NCBI RefSeq assembly: GCF_022513565.1
Contig: NZ_JAKWBE010000005.1
Location: 62,001 to 126,000 of the forward strand
Source: Streptomyces gilvus
Lineage (GTDB): Bacteria > Actinomycetota > Actinomycetes > Streptomycetales > Streptomycetaceae
DNA: 64,000 bases
Direction: 5' to 3'
Shown: positions 1 to 7,701 of the stretch, one piece after another
Position numbering within the stretch: position 1 is the first letter of the stretch
Layout: each line of letters starts with the position of its first letter
Translations under genes and position numbers: made by a program
The notes under the pieces: generated by a model
Seen by the model: only the letters and a program-made list of their open reading frames with translations
The model's database searches: none
Told to the model about the DNA's origin: nothing

Positions 1-40
1 ACGAGCCTGCCCTGTCGCGTCGGTTGAGGCACCGCTCAGG

Positions 41-78
41 GCGGACCCGGTGGCGGTGTGTCGCCCCACCGGGTCCGC
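41..78. terminator. Strong GC-rich hairpin at the left edge
   Basis: A perfect 13-bp inverted repeat (41-53 pairing with 66-78, GCGGACCCGGTGG arm) closes a 12-nt loop. It lies about 100 bp beyond the stop of the leftward esterase gene, so it can act as that gene's terminator and perhaps for a gene entering from the left. There is no T-tract, as is common for Streptomyces terminators. Confidence 0.6.
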
Positions 79-176
79 GAGCCGGTCCAGGCCGGGGGAG
101 TACCTGTCCGGGTGTGGCCGGCGAGCCTCGCCAGGACCGCGCGTGACACTGCCGGGGAACACGGACCCGCACGTGT

Positions 177-1184
177 TCACGCCGACGTCGGGCTGATCGG
201 CAACACCTCCCGCATCCAGGCGAGTTGGCGGCGCACGTGCACCGCGTCGCCGCCCTCGTGGCCGTTGTGGGGATAGGCGCGGATCTCCTTGCGGGGGTCC
301 GCGCCGCTCGTTTCCGCGTAGCGGTTGAAGGCCGCGTACGCCCCGCTCGGCGGGCACACGGTGTCGCGCAGACCGACCCCGAAGTGGGCCGGGGCGTGGG
401 CGCGGCGGGCGAAGCTGATGCCCTCCAGGTAGGAGAGCGTGCGGTGGGCGGCCGTCTCGGCGTCCCGGTGGACGGCGAGGTAAGCCGTGATCTCGCCTTA
501 CGGGCTCGCGTCCGTGAGCTCCAGGGCCCGCCGCATCCCGCACAGGAAGGGCGCGGTGACCAGCACCGCCGCCAGATCCGGGACCAACCCGGCGACGGCC
601 AGGGCGAGTCCGCCGCCCTGGCTGTTTCCCACGGCCGCGACCCGGCTGCCGTCCACGCCGGGCAGTGCCCGCACCGCCGTCACCGCGCGCACCGCGTCGG
701 TGATGAGACGGCGGTGGTGGTGGTCGTACGGTGAGAGCAGGCCCCGTACCACCGCGCCGGGGCCGCCCGGTGCCGTCCCGGCCTGCGGATCGGGTGTGTC
801 GCCGCCGCAGCCGTACTGGTCGCCCTGACCGCGGTTGTCCATCAGCAGATGCGCGTATCCGGCGTTCACCCAGGTCAGCCGCTCGTGCGGAAGGCCGCGG
901 CCGCGGCCGTACCCCGCGTACTCGACCACGGCGGGCAGGGGGTCCGGGACCCCGGCCGGCCGGCTGAACCAGGCGCGGACCGGGTCCCCCGCGAAGCCCC
1001 GGAAGGTCACGTCCCAGGTCTGGGTCAGCCGCAGGCCGCTGTCCACCGGCCGCACGGACACCAACGGGTCCTGGTCTTCAGCCTCCTTGAGGGTCTCCCG
1101 CCAGAACTCGTCGAAGTCGGCGGGCTCTTCGAGGGCGGGGCGGTAGTGCTCCAGTTCGCTGGGCGGCAGATCGAACGCGGGCAC
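177..1184 (-). pseudogene. Acetyl xylan esterase / cephalosporin-C deacetylase family, interrupted by an in-frame stop
   Basis: Read through, this is 335 residues of an alpha/beta-hydrolase of the acetyl xylan esterase (AXE1/CE7) type, which removes acetyl groups from xylan oligosaccharides. The nucleophile Ser188 lies in GNSQGG, Asp274 in DTVCPPS and His309 in NGHEGG; the spacing fits the family triad. Codon 229 (498-500) is TAA inside an otherwise intact frame: the protein reads ELTDASP, stop, GEITAYL, where the family normally has SPYGEI. One base at 498 would restore TAC (Tyr). As written, translation ends at 228 residues and loses Asp and His, so the product should be inactive unless the stop is read through or is a sequencing error. 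Start is the GTG at 1184 with GAGG upstream. It is divergent from a sugar importer and near an alpha-glucuronidase, which fits xylan use. Confidence 0.85.
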
Positions 1185-1316
1185 GGCGGCACCTCGCAGG
1201 AGTCGGTCCTCACAGGGAAACTTGCGGAAGCCCGGGGACGGGGTCCTCGAGTTCTACCCCGTCTCCGACGGGTTCCAACACCCCACGGCCGCCTCACGAT
1301 TCTCCTGCGGCACCCA

Positions 1317-1346
1317 TTGACAGCGCTTTCTAAGTGCCTCTAGGTT
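1317..1346 (+). promoter_or_regulatory. Sigma-70-type promoter with overlapping LacI-type operator
   Basis: TTGACA (1317-1322), an 18-bp spacer and TAGGTT (1341-1346) form a housekeeping-type promoter for the importer operon starting at 1414. The 14-mer TGACAGCGCTTTCT (1318-1331), centred on an AGCGCT palindrome typical of LacI/GalR operators, covers the -35. The same 14 bases occur inverted at 49806-49819 in front of another sugar importer, so repression by one LacI-family protein is likely. Confidence 0.65.
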
Positions 1347-1413
1347 GCCGCGAAGTTACCGGTAAGAGCTCGAAAGTTTCGGCCACTTCTCCGCCCACAC
1401 GGGAGGACCGAGC

Positions 1414-2394
1414 ATGAGCACCACCACCACGTCGGCCTCTCCGCCCGGCACCCAGGAACCACCACCGAAGACCGTCGCCCGCCCGGCCCGGCGCGGCGGC
1501 TGGCGGCGGGCGCTGCGCCGGGACTGGCAGCTGTACTCGCTCGCCGTCCTGCCGCTGCTGTTCTTCCTGGTCTTCCGCTATCTGCCGATGATCGGCAACG
1601 TGATCGCCTTCCGCCGGTTCCAGCCGGGCGGCTCGCTCTTCGGCGAGCAGTGGGTGGGGCTGCGCTATGTGCGCATGTTCCTCACCGACCCGAGCTTCTG
1701 GCAGGTCTTCCGCAACACCCTGTGGATCGGCGGGCTGACCCTCGTCTTCTGCTTCCCGATCCCGATCGTGCTCGCGCTGCTGCTCAACGAGGTGCGCCGG
1801 CGCTCGCTGAAACGGTTCGTGCAGTCGGTGTCGTACCTTCCGCACTTCCTGTCGATCGTGATCGTCGCCGGCATCACCCTGCAGATGCTCGCCACGGACG
1901 GCCCGGTCAACCACGTCCTCGGCTGGTTCGGCCACGACCCGGTCCGCTTCATCCAGGAACCCGGCTGGTTCCGCACGATCTACGTCGGCTCGGAGGTCTG
2001 GCAGACCGCCGGCTGGGGCACGATCCTCTACCTCGCCGCGCTGACCACCATCGACGAGGACCTGTACGAGGCCGCGCGCATCGACGGCGCGAACCGCTGG
2101 CGGCAGATCTGGCACGTCACCCTGCCCGGCATCCGCCCCACCATGATCACGCTGCTGATCCTGAACATCGGCACGTTCATGGCGGTCGGCTTCGAGAAGG
2201 TCCTGCTGCTCTACAACCCGCTGACGTATCCCACGGCCGACGTGATCCCGACGTACGTGTACCGGATGGGCGTGGAGTCCAACAGCTTCAGCTACGCCGC
2301 CGCCATCGGCCTGTTCGAGGCGGTGATCGGCCTGGTGCTGATCACCTCGGCGAACACGCTGTCGCGCCGCACGGTGGGGACGAGCCTGTGGTGA
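1414..2394 (+). CDS. Oligosaccharide ABC importer permease, LplB type
   Basis: A 326-residue inner-membrane permease with a cytosolic N-terminal tail of about 40 residues (Pro/Arg rich) and six predicted membrane segments. The ATPase-docking EAA loop reads EAARIDGANRWRQIW at about residues 218-240. It matches the LplB/YteP branch of carbohydrate uptake permeases that carry uronate- or glycan-derived oligosaccharides. It is first in a tight operon with a second permease (GTG overlap at 2391), a binding protein, a YesL-like protein and a GH42 hydrolase. No ATPase is encoded in the operon. The substrate is inferred from neighbours (xylan- or galactan-type oligosaccharides) and is not shown by the sequence. 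Confidence 0.9.
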   Translation: MSTTTTSASPPGTQEPPPKTVARPARRGGWRRALRRDWQLYSLAVLPLLFFLVFRYLPMIGNVIAFRRFQPGGSLFGEQWVGLRYVRMFLTDPSFWQVFRNTLWIGGLTLVFCFPIPIVLALLLNEVRRRSLKRFVQSVSYLPHFLSIVIVAGITLQMLATDGPVNHVLGWFGHDPVRFIQEPGWFRTIYVGSEVWQTAGWGTILYLAALTTIDEDLYEAARIDGANRWRQIWHVTLPGIRPTMITLLILNIGTFMAVGFEKVLLLYNPLTYPTADVIPTYVYRMGVESNSFSYAAAIGLFEAVIGLVLITSANTLSRRTVGTSLW

Positions 2395-3260
2395 GGCCGA
2401 GCCGCTCCTACCGCGTCTTCCAGGGCGTCAACGGGGTGGTCCTGACCCTCGTCGTGGTCGTGACCCTGTACCCCTTCGTCAACATCGTCGCCCGTTCCTT
2501 CAGCGGCGAGCGGCAGATCCGCTCCGGTGACGTCACCCTGTGGCCCAAGGGGTTCAACCTCACCACCTACCGGATCGTCTTCCACGACTCCGAGTTCTGG
2601 CGCTCCTACGGCAACACCGTCTACTACACGGTCGTCTCGACCGTCGTGGCCATGGTCCTGACGACCTGTTACGCCTACGTCCTGTCGAAGAAGCAGCTCA
2701 AGGGGCGCGGACTCCTCGTCGGCGTCGCCGTGTTCACCATGTTCTTCACCGGCGGACTGATCCCCAACTACGTCCTGGTGACCAGCCTCGGCCTGAAGAA
2801 CACCGTGTGGGCGCTGGCCCTCCCGAACGCCATCAGCGTCTTCAACCTGCTGGTGATGAAGGCCTTCTTCGAGAGCCTGCCCGGCGAGCTGGAGGAGGCC
2901 GCGCAGATCGACGGACTGAGCACGTACGGCACCCTGCTGCGGATCGTGCTGCCGCTGTCGAAGGCGGTCGTGGCGACCATGGTGCTGTTCTACTCGGTGT
3001 CCTTCTGGAACTCCTGGTTCGGGGCCTTCCTCTACATGGACAGATCCGAGCTGATGCCGGTCACCGTCTATCTGCGCAACCTCATCGCGGGCGCCACCGG
3101 CGGCAGCAACGCGGGCGCCGCCACGGCCGACCTCAGCCAGGTCGGGGCGAACATCCAGGCGGTCACGATCGTGCTCACCTCGCTGCCGATCCTCTGCGTG
3201 TACCCCTTCGTCCAGCGCTACTTCGTCTCGGGCGTGATGCTCGGCGCCGTCAAGGGCTGA
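2391..3260 (+). CDS. Oligosaccharide ABC importer permease, LplC/YtcP type
   Basis: A 289-residue second permease subunit with six hydrophobic segments and an EAA loop EEAAQIDGLSTYGTLLRI at about residues 169-186. The LplC/YtcP subfamily pairs with LplB-type proteins. The GTG at 2391 overlaps the upstream stop (GTGA), giving translational coupling; the GTG at 2388 is also in frame. The protein ends in VMLGAVKG, close to the family signature end SGVMLGAVKG. Confidence 0.9.
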   Translation: MRPSRSYRVFQGVNGVVLTLVVVVTLYPFVNIVARSFSGERQIRSGDVTLWPKGFNLTTYRIVFHDSEFWRSYGNTVYYTVVSTVVAMVLTTCYAYVLSKKQLKGRGLLVGVAVFTMFFTGGLIPNYVLVTSLGLKNTVWALALPNAISVFNLLVMKAFFESLPGELEEAAQIDGLSTYGTLLRIVLPLSKAVVATMVLFYSVSFWNSWFGAFLYMDRSELMPVTVYLRNLIAGATGGSNAGAATADLSQVGANIQAVTIVLTSLPILCVYPFVQRYFVSGVMLGAVKG

Positions 3261-3297
3261 CCGATCCGCACCTCACCTACGGAACAAGGGAGTCTCC

Positions 3298-4953
3298 GTG
3301 AAGAACGAAGGACAGCTGTCGCGGCGTCAGATCCTCGCCGCCGCCGGTTTCGTCGGCCTCGCCACCCTCACCGGCTGCGGCGGCGGGGGAGACGGCGGCG
3401 ACGCCAAGGACCTGTCGAAGAAACAGAACGGCGCGATGAAGGAGTACCGCGTCGGCCAGCAGTTCAAGGCGAGCAAGCCCCTGTCCTTCTCGATGCTGCA
3501 CAACGACAACCCGGGCTACCCGTACAAGGCGAACTGGCTGTTCTGGAAGGAGGTCACCAAGCGCACCGGCATCACCCTGAAGCCCGTCGACGTCCCCCTC
3601 GCCGACTACGAGAAGAAGCGCAGCGTCCTCATCGGCTCCGGCGACGCGCCCTTCCTGATCCCCAAGACGTACCACCCCTCCGAGGTGGCGTTCGTGTCCT
3701 CGGGCGCGATCCTCCCCGTCAGCGACTACACCCACCTGATGCCCAACTTCCAGGCCAAGGTGAAGAAGTGGAAGCTGGAGCCCGAACTCGACTCCATCCG
3801 CCAGTCCGACGGCAAGTACTACCTGCTGCCCGGCCTGCACGAGAAGCCCAAGTCCGGCTACTCGCTGTCCTTCCGGACCGACGTCCTCGACAAGCTCGGC
3901 CTGAGCCTGCCCACCACCTGGGACGAGGTCCACCAGGTCTTCACGGCGATCAAGCAGCAGTACCCCGACCGCTACCCGCTCTCCGACCGCTGGAGCACCA
4001 ACACCCCTTTCGCCGTGGGCGCGTTGCAGAGCTACCTCGGTCAGGCCTACGGCGTGAAGGCCGGCTGGACGTACGACAACATCAGCTTCGACTCGACGGC
4101 GAAGAAGTTCGTCTTCACCGGCGCGACGGACGCCTACCGGCAGATGATCGAGTACCTCGGAAAGCTCGTCGCCGAGAAGCTGATGGACCCCGAGAGCTTC
4201 ACCCAGACCGACGACCAGGCGATCCAGAAGCTGCTCGGCGAGAAGTCCTTCGCGATCAGCGCCAACCCGCAGGAACTGGTGCAGACGTACCGCTACAACC
4301 TCACCAAGCAGGTCAAGGGCGCCACCATCGAGATGGTCCCGGTGCCGATCGGCCCCGCGGGCCCGGTCGTGCTGGGCGGCATCCGGCTGGAGAACGGGGT
4401 CATGGTCTCCAGCAAGGCCCTCAAGAGCGCCGACTTCGTGGCGATGATGCAGTTCGTCGACTGGCTCTGGTACTCCGACGAGGGCCAGCGCTTCTGCAAG
4501 TGGGGCGTGGAAGGGGTGACGTACACCTACTCGGGCGGGAAGTACCGGCTCAAGGACGGCATCAGCCTCATGGGCTCCGACGCCGGCGCCCCCAAGGACC
4601 TGCAGAAGGACTACGGCTTCTTCAACGGCGTCTTCACCTACGGCGGCAGCTGGGCCCTGGTCTCCTCCTCCTTCAGCCCGGACGAGAAGAAGTTCCAGGA
4701 CGCCATGGCCCAGCGCCGCCAGCTGCCCATCGACCCGCCCCACCCGCTGGAGTCGGCCGAGCAGGAGCAGGCCTCGCTGTGGACCACCCCGCTCCAGGAC
4801 CACGTCACCCAGAACACCCTCCAGTTCATCCTCGGCAAGCGGCCCTTGTCCCAATGGGGCGCCTACGTCAATGAGTTGAAGGCGAAGAACATGCAGCAGC
4901 TCGTCGACCTGCACAACAAGGCGTACGAGCGCTACCAGAAGGAGAACGGGTGA
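3298..4953 (+). CDS. Sugar-binding lipoprotein of the LplABC-type importer
   Basis: A 551-residue extracellular solute-binding protein of the large (LplA-like) family. The N-terminus has a twin-arginine motif (SRRQIL, Arg9-Arg10) followed by a hydrophobic stretch and the lipobox LTGC with Cys27, so it is probably exported folded by Tat and lipid-anchored. A Gly-rich linker follows. The GTG start at 3298 has AAGGGAG a few bases upstream. It sits 37 bp after the permease genes and should deliver the ligand to them. The exact sugar is not readable from sequence; the neighbouring GH42, GH67 and esterase genes suggest plant cell-wall oligosaccharides. Confidence 0.9.
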   Translation: MKNEGQLSRRQILAAAGFVGLATLTGCGGGGDGGDAKDLSKKQNGAMKEYRVGQQFKASKPLSFSMLHNDNPGYPYKANWLFWKEVTKRTGITLKPVDVPLADYEKKRSVLIGSGDAPFLIPKTYHPSEVAFVSSGAILPVSDYTHLMPNFQAKVKKWKLEPELDSIRQSDGKYYLLPGLHEKPKSGYSLSFRTDVLDKLGLSLPTTWDEVHQVFTAIKQQYPDRYPLSDRWSTNTPFAVGALQSYLGQAYGVKAGWTYDNISFDSTAKKFVFTGATDAYRQMIEYLGKLVAEKLMDPESFTQTDDQAIQKLLGEKSFAISANPQELVQTYRYNLTKQVKGATIEMVPVPIGPAGPVVLGGIRLENGVMVSSKALKSADFVAMMQFVDWLWYSDEGQRFCKWGVEGVTYTYSGGKYRLKDGISLMGSDAGAPKDLQKDYGFFNGVFTYGGSWALVSSSFSPDEKKFQDAMAQRRQLPIDPPHPLESAEQEQASLWTTPLQDHVTQNTLQFILGKRPLSQWGAYVNELKAKNMQQLVDLHNKAYERYQKENG

Positions 4954-5023
4954 TTCCCGAGGAGGCGGCGGGCGAGGAACCGGAGTGGGGGGACGAGAGC
5001 CGCCTCCTCGGAAGGGACCCGCG

Positions 5024-5704
5024 ATGACCGCGCCCTCCGTCACCTTCGGCGACGGTCCCCTCTCGCGTGCCGCCGCCCTCGTCCACACCCTCGTCACCGT
5101 CGAAGCCCTGCTGCTCGTGGCCGCCGCGCCGGGACTGGTCCTCCTGTTCCTCGTCGGCCCGGACCCGTCCAACCTCCCGCTGGCCGCCGTGGGGCTGCTC
5201 CCGCTCGGCCCGGCCCTCTCGGCCGCCCTCTACGCCCTGCACCACCGCGACCGCGACCTCACCGACCTCCACCCGGCCCGCACCTATCTCCGCGGCTGGC
5301 GCCTGGGCGCCCTCCCGGTCCTGCGGCTGTGGGCGCCCCTGCTGGCCTGGCTCACGGTCATCGCCTTCACGCTCACCCACTTCACGGCGACCGGACTGCC
5401 CGGCTGGTGGGCGGTGCTGCTGGCCGGCATCGGGCTCGGCTCCCTGCTCTGGGGCGCCCACGCGCTCGTCCTGACCTCGCTGTTCACCTTCCGCGCCCGC
5501 GACACCGCCCGCCTCGCCGCGTACTTCCTCTTCCGGCACGGCCGCACCACCCTCGCCGCCGCCTCCCTGCTCGTGCTGACCGCCGGCCTCACCGCCCTGC
5601 TGACCGAGGCCCTGCCCGCCCTGCTGGCCGCCCCGCTGCTGCTCTCCCTGCTCCACAGCAGCCGCCCGGTGATCGCCGAGACCAAGAAGGACTTCACCGC
5701 ATGA
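5024..5704 (+). CDS. YesL / DUF624 family membrane protein
   Basis: A 226-residue membrane protein with five or six hydrophobic segments, similar to the YesL/DUF624 family that accompanies LplABC-type importers and glycan hydrolases in Gram-positive bacteria. The role is unproven; an accessory to the transporter or a sensor has been suggested. The ATG at 5024 is preceded by GAAGGGA, and the stop overlaps the ATG of the GH42 gene (ATGA at 5701), so the two are translationally coupled. Confidence 0.7.
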   Translation: MTAPSVTFGDGPLSRAAALVHTLVTVEALLLVAAAPGLVLLFLVGPDPSNLPLAAVGLLPLGPALSAALYALHHRDRDLTDLHPARTYLRGWRLGALPVLRLWAPLLAWLTVIAFTLTHFTATGLPGWWAVLLAGIGLGSLLWGAHALVLTSLFTFRARDTARLAAYFLFRHGRTTLAAASLLVLTAGLTALLTEALPALLAAPLLLSLLHSSRPVIAETKKDFTA

Positions 5705-7701
5705 CACACAGGATCCGGTACGGCGGCGACTACAACCCCGAGCAGTGGCCCGAGGAGGTCTGGGACGAGGACCACCGTCTGTTCACCCGGGCCGGCATCG
5801 ACACCCTCACCGTCGGCGTCTTCTCCTGGTCCCTCACCCAACCCGCCGAGGACACCTACGACTTCACGGTGCTCGACCGCGTCCTCGACCGGGCCGCCGC
5901 CGAGCACCGAAGCGTCTGCCTGGCCACCGGCACCGCGGCCCTCCCGCCCTGGCTCGCCCAGCGGTACCCCGAGGTCAACCGCACCGACTTCGAGGGCCGG
6001 CGCCACCGCTACGGCCAGCGCCACAACTTCTGCCCCAGCTCACCCGCGTACCGCCGGCTCGCCACCGCGATGGCCGCCCGCCTCGCCGAACGGTACGCCG
6101 GACACCCGGCGTTGCTCGCCTGGCACATCAACAACGAGTACGGCGGCGCCTGTTACTGCGACCGCTGCGCCGAGGCCTTCCGCGACTGGCTGCGGGACAG
6201 GTACGGCACCCTCGACGCCCTCAACGACGCCTGGTGCACCACCTTCTGGTCCCACCGCTACACCGACTGGGGCCAGATCGAGCCTCCCAGCGCCCTCACC
6301 GAGCACTGGCGCGGGCCCGACCACACCGCCTTCCAGGGCACCACCCTCGACTACTTCCGCTTCACCACCGACGCGCTGCTCGGCTGCTTCCTCGCCGAGA
6401 AGGAGGCGATCCGGCACCACGACAGCGAGACGCCCGTGACCACCAACCTCATGGGCATGTTCCGCCCCCTCGACTACCACCGCTGGGCCCCCCACCTCGA
6501 CTTCGCCTCCTGGGACAGCTACCCGCCCCTCGACGCCCCGCCGACCTGGGCCGCCCTCGGCCACGACCTGATGAGGGGGCTCAAGGACGGTGCCCCTTTC
6601 TGGCTGATGGAACAGACCCCGTCGACGACGGCCTGCCGGGACGTGAACCCCCTGCGCCGTCCCGGTGAGCTGCGTCTGGCCACCTTCCAGGCGATCGCCC
6701 ACGGCGCCGACGCGACCCTGTACTTCCAGATGCGCGCCTCACGCGGCGCCTGCGAGAAGTACCACGGCGCGGTCATCGGCCACGCGGGCCGGGACGACAC
6801 CCGCGTCTTTCGCGAAGTCGCCGAACTGGGACGGCAGTTGGAGCAGCTGGGCGCGGCGACGCTCGGCGCCCGCACCCCCGCCCGTACCGCCCTGCTCTTC
6901 GACTGGGACAGCTGGTGGGCCCTGGAGATCTCCGACGGCCCCTCCCGGTCGGTCCGGTACCAGGAGGTGGTCCACGCCTACTACCGGGCCGCCCGCGAGG
7001 CGGGCGCCGACGTGGACGTCGTCCCGCAGACGGCCGACCTCACACCGTACGACGTCGTCCTCGCACCCGTCCTCCACCTGGTCAAGGGTGATTTCGCCGA
7101 CCGTCTCGAAGCGGTGGCCCGACGCGGCGGAACGGTCCTGACCACGTTCCTCTCCGGCCGCGTCGACGAACACGACCGCGCCTTCCTCGCCGACGTCCCC
7201 GGGCCCCTCGCGCCCCTCATGGGCGTCCGCGTCGACGAATGGGACGCCCGCCCACCGGAGTTCGCGCAACCTGTCCCCGAACTGTCGGCCGAGGCACGGC
7301 TCGTCTTCGAACTCGTCCTGCCCCGCGGCGCCGAGCCGATCGCCACGTACGGCACGGACTTCTACGCCGGAACCCCCGCCGTCACCCGGCACGCGTTCGG
7401 CGAGGGCGAGGGCTGGTATGTCGCCACCGCCCTCGACCGTCGAGGCGTGGAGCAGGTGGTGCGCCGCGTCCTGGCCCGCCACGACCTGATCGGCCCGTAC
7501 GCCGACCAGGAGGGCCTGGAGACCGCGACCCGCGTCGCCCCCGACGGCACCCGCCTCCTCTTCCTCCTCAACCACGCGACGGAAGCGGCCGAGTTGACGG
7601 CCCACACCACCGCGACCGACCTGCTCACCGGCAAGCAGGTCAAGGGCGGCGACCCGCTCACCCTCGACCCGCTCGGCGTCGCCGTACTGCGCCTTCAGTA
7701 G
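5701..7701 (+). CDS. GH42 beta-galactosidase
   Basis: A 666-residue glycoside hydrolase family 42 enzyme that cleaves terminal beta-galactosides (sometimes alpha-L-arabinopyranosides) of plant oligosaccharides. The acid/base Glu146 is in HINNEYGG and the nucleophile Glu304 in LMEQTPS, with the family's Cys cluster CYCDRC next to the acid/base (zinc site). A (beta/alpha)8 barrel (about 1-385), a trimerisation domain (about 390-600) and a small C-terminal beta domain follow in order. There is no signal peptide, so it acts in the cytoplasm on imported oligosaccharides. The start overlaps the upstream stop. The 3' end overlaps the convergent alpha-glucuronidase gene by 7 bp. Confidence 0.93.
   Translation: MTHRIRYGGDYNPEQWPEEVWDEDHRLFTRAGIDTLTVGVFSWSLTQPAEDTYDFTVLDRVLDRAAAEHRSVCLATGTAALPPWLAQRYPEVNRTDFEGRRHRYGQRHNFCPSSPAYRRLATAMAARLAERYAGHPALLAWHINNEYGGACYCDRCAEAFRDWLRDRYGTLDALNDAWCTTFWSHRYTDWGQIEPPSALTEHWRGPDHTAFQGTTLDYFRFTTDALLGCFLAEKEAIRHHDSETPVTTNLMGMFRPLDYHRWAPHLDFASWDSYPPLDAPPTWAALGHDLMRGLKDGAPFWLMEQTPSTTACRDVNPLRRPGELRLATFQAIAHGADATLYFQMRASRGACEKYHGAVIGHAGRDDTRVFREVAELGRQLEQLGAATLGARTPARTALLFDWDSWWALEISDGPSRSVRYQEVVHAYYRAAREAGADVDVVPQTADLTPYDVVLAPVLHLVKGDFADRLEAVARRGGTVLTTFLSGRVDEHDRAFLADVPGPLAPLMGVRVDEWDARPPEFAQPVPELSAEARLVFELVLPRGAEPIATYGTDFYAGTPAVTRHAFGEGEGWYVATALDRRGVEQVVRRVLARHDLIGPYADQEGLETATRVAPDGTRLLFLLNHATEAAELTAHTTATDLLTGKQVKGGDPLTLDPLGVAVLRLQ

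Noticed and set aside
3277..5172. 631-codon open frame antisense to the sugar-binding lipoprotein
   Set aside because: A low-complexity Leu/Val/Gly/Asp composition, opposite a well-supported gene with signal peptide and lipobox.
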